NCBI GenBank assembly: GCA_051745305.1
Contig: JBNJDY010000033.1
Coordinates: 1-15,913, forward strand
DNA length: 15,913 nt
Direction of reading: 5' to 3'
DNA from: Saliniplasma sp051745305
Lineage (GTDB): Archaea > Thermoplasmatota > Thermoplasmata > Halarchaeoplasmatales > Halarchaeoplasmataceae
Position 1 is the first letter of the stretch; the number at the start of each line of letters is the position of its first letter. This document shows, piece after piece, positions 14,176 to 15,913 of the stretch. The position numbers and the translations under genes were made by a program. The notes under the pieces were generated by a model. It saw only the letters and a program-made list of their open reading frames with translations. It did not search any database and was not told the DNA's origin.

Positions 14176-15054
14176 ATGAAAATCGCGATAGCTAGCGGGA
14201 AAGGTGGAACCGGTAAAACAACGGTAGCTGTAAACCTAGCACTTTCCTTAGAGAACAATATCAATCTGTTCGACTGTGATGTAGAAGAGCCAAATTCGAA
14301 CATTTTTTTGAACGTTGAAACAGAAGAAATAGAAGAGATGGAACTAAAGATACCGGAGATAAACAATGATGTCTGCACTCATTGTGGAAAATGTGCTGAA
14401 CTCTGTGAATTCAACGCTTTAGCTGTTCTAAAAGAGGAAGTTCTGGTTTTTCAAGAACTCTGTCACGCATGTGGATTATGTTCGATAGGATGTCCCGTAG
14501 ATGCGATCAGTGAAAAAAGTAGAAGGATCGGTGTTATAGAGAAAGGAACGGGGGAGATTAACGGCAGCGATATAGAGTTTTATCAGGGAATTTTAGATAT
14601 CGGAGAGGCCTTATCTACTCCGTTGATCAAGGGTTTAAAAAGGTATTCTAAGGATGAAGAAAATAAAATCAACATCTTTGATGTACCAGCCGGCACGGGA
14701 TGTCCCGTTATAGAGTCACTTAGTGGTATGGATTTCGTATTGCTAGTCACGGAACCAACTCCTTTCGGATTCCACGACCTAAAATTGTCCGTAGAAGTTG
14801 TTAAAAAAATGCACATACCCTTCGGTGTGATCATCAACATGGCAGGTACCGGATTTGAAGGTGTCGAAGAGTACTGTAAAAAAGAAAATATACCTATACT
14901 TTTGAAAATTCCACAAAGTAGGAAAATAGCTGAGTTGTATTCTAACGGAATACCATTCGTTAAAGAGATGAGTGGATGGAAAGAAAAATTCCGGCAGGTA
15001 TATTCAGAGATATTAGAAATCTATGAAAAGTCAAATCAAGGGGTGACTCGATGA
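14176..15054 (+). CDS. MinD-superfamily ATPase with inserted 2x[4Fe-4S] ferredoxin domain, copy 1
   Basis: A 292-residue P-loop ATPase of the MinD/ParA superfamily interrupted by a ferredoxin. The deviant Walker A GKGGTGKT (8-15) is followed by FDCDVEEPN (32-40). Two C-x2-C-x2-C-x3-C motifs lie at C67/C70/C73/C77 and C96/C99/C102/C106. After the insert the ATPase fold resumes: FDVPAGTGCP near 173-182, then LLVTEPTPFG and the INMAG base-recognition strand. No C-terminal amphipathic membrane helix of the true MinD type is obvious. Homologues occur as pairs in anaerobes, including the two ATPases of the Desulfovibrio ORP locus. Probable job: ATP-dependent electron or cluster delivery to the NifX/ORP partners. 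The next start overlaps the stop as ATGA. Confidence 0.93.
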   Translation: MKIAIASGKGGTGKTTVAVNLALSLENNINLFDCDVEEPNSNIFLNVETEEIEEMELKIPEINNDVCTHCGKCAELCEFNALAVLKEEVLVFQELCHACGLCSIGCPVDAISEKSRRIGVIEKGTGEINGSDIEFYQGILDIGEALSTPLIKGLKRYSKDEENKINIFDVPAGTGCPVIESLSGMDFVLLVTEPTPFGFHDLKLSVEVVKKMHIPFGVIINMAGTGFEGVEEYCKKENIPILLKIPQSRKIAELYSNGIPFVKEMSGWKEKFRQVYSEILEIYEKSNQGVTR

Positions 15055-15913
15055 CCGAAGGTCCCGAAATATCGGAGATAGCGGTGATCAGCGGTAAAGG
15101 AGGTACGGGTAAAACTACTATCACTGCTTCACTTGCAGCACTGGCTGAGGATCATCTATTAGCAGACTGTGATGTCGATGCATCCAATCTACATCTGATA
15201 TTAGACCCTGAAATCGAACTCAAAGAGGATTTTTACGGTTCTAAGATCGCTGTTAAAGAACCTGGATGCATAGATTGCGGTAGATGTAAGGATGTATGTA
15301 GATTCCAAGCTGTTACTGATAGTTATGAAATTGACGGACTAAAATGTGAAGGATGCGGAGCTTGCGTTTACGTGTGCCCGGTTGACGTATTAGAATTAAA
15401 AGAGATAGTCACCGGGGAAGTTTACCAATCTGAAACTAGGTATGGTCCTATGGTGCATGCAAAACTGCATATCGGTGAGGAAGCATCTGGTAAGTTAGTC
15501 ACAAAAGTAAAGGATTCTGCACGCAGGAAAGCCGAGGAGAAAGGGAAAGGATCGGTTCTTATAGATGGTGCTCCCGGTATAGGTTGTCCGGTGATCGCAT
15601 CTATAAGTGGTTCCGATCTCGTGGTGATCGTTACGGAACCAACTTTGTCTGGCATACATGACCTAGAGAGAGTTCACCAGATGACTAAGCATTTCGATAT
15701 CAATTGTTGTGTATGCATAAACAAATACGACCTAAATTCAACAATGTCTCAAAGGATCAGAGATTACTGCAGTGATAATTCTATACCTATCTTTGCTGAA
15801 TTACCCTATGATAAACGAGTTACGGATGCAATGATAGCTGGAAAAAGTATCATAGAATTCGAAGATACTCTTGGTACTGAAATTTACGATGAAATCATCA
15901 ATTTGTGGGATAA
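15051..15913 (+). CDS. MinD-superfamily ATPase with inserted 2x[4Fe-4S] ferredoxin domain, copy 2 (3' end cut)
   Basis: The reading frame is open from this ATG to the window edge, giving 287 residues without a stop; family length suggests only a few residues are missing. GKGGTGKT (15-22) is the deviant Walker A and LADCDVDASN (37-46) follows. Ferredoxin cysteines are C73/C76/C79/C83 and C99/C102/C105/C109. IDGAPGIGCP (171-180), VTEPTLSG (194-201) and CINKYD (212-217) complete the ATPase. An N-terminal extension of about seven residues and a longer, Lys-rich region (~130-168) after the ferredoxin distinguish it from copy 1. GGGGTGA ends 4 bases before the ATG, a strong ribosome site inside the previous gene. 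The pair probably forms a heterodimer. Confidence 0.92.
   Translation, partial: MTEGPEISEIAVISGKGGTGKTTITASLAALAEDHLLADCDVDASNLHLILDPEIELKEDFYGSKIAVKEPGCIDCGRCKDVCRFQAVTDSYEIDGLKCEGCGACVYVCPVDVLELKEIVTGEVYQSETRYGPMVHAKLHIGEEASGKLVTKVKDSARRKAEEKGKGSVLIDGAPGIGCPVIASISGSDLVVIVTEPTLSGIHDLERVHQMTKHFDINCCVCINKYDLNSTMSQRIRDYCSDNSIPIFAELPYDKRVTDAMIAGKSIIEFEDTLGTEIYDEIINLWD

Noticed and set aside
14176..15913. MinD proteins for division-site placement
   Set aside because: Both have ferredoxin inserts in the ATPase and no clear membrane-targeting helix, which is not the layout of septum-placing MinD.
1..15913. tRNA, rRNA, CRISPR array, transposase or attachment sites
   Set aside because: I read both strands for cloverleaf ends, regularly spaced repeats and transposase motifs and saw none; all gaps are under about 125 bases.

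Overview
The window reads as a piece of an anaerobic archaeal chromosome. It carries a two-domain Cdc48/VAT ATPase with a C-terminal Leu-Tyr-Arg, an archaeal-type KsgA/Dim1 rRNA methyltransferase, a small PRC-barrel protein and a DUF401 permease. Several genes have a BRE/TATA promoter about 22-30 bases before the start codon and no Shine-Dalgarno (leaderless style), while others have GGTG/GGAG-type ribosome sites. A Thermoplasmata-like or related euryarchaeal lineage is my best guess, but this is an inference. No rRNA, tRNA, CRISPR array, insertion sequence or integration site is visible. The genes are tightly packed and the longest gap is about 120 bases.

Left part (1-5056): a truncated short-chain dehydrogenase on the minus strand diverges from a cation diffusion facilitator with a duplicated cytosolic domain. 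A promoter then precedes an operon of acyl-CoA dehydrogenase, EtfB and EtfA. EtfA has two N-terminal [4Fe-4S] motifs, and the gene order and ferredoxin fusion resemble the electron-bifurcating caffeyl-CoA reductase CarCDE of Acetobacterium. The operon probably passes electrons between an acyl-CoA/enoyl-CoA couple, the ETF flavins and iron-sulfur carriers.

Middle part (5085-12537): a DUF401 membrane protein (minus) diverges from a membrane-anchored protein with two helical repeats and three zinc ribbons (plus). The latter converges on ksgA (minus). Still on the minus strand lie, in transcription order, a three-helix membrane protein with an extracellular beta domain, cdc48 and the PRC-barrel gene, followed by ksgA with its own promoter. 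A MscS-family channel lies divergently to the right.

Right part (12658-15913): a compact operon of a Mrp/NBP35 ATPase, two small NifX/ORP-family (PF02579) proteins, and two MinD-like ATPases with inserted 2x[4Fe-4S] ferredoxin domains; the last gene is cut by the window end. The set matches the protein classes of the Desulfovibrio orange-protein (ORP) complex. A perfect 16-bp palindrome sits between the putative TATA box and the first start codon and looks like an operator. This operon, its operator and the ferredoxin-fused acyl-CoA dehydrogenase/ETF operon are the most interesting parts of the window.
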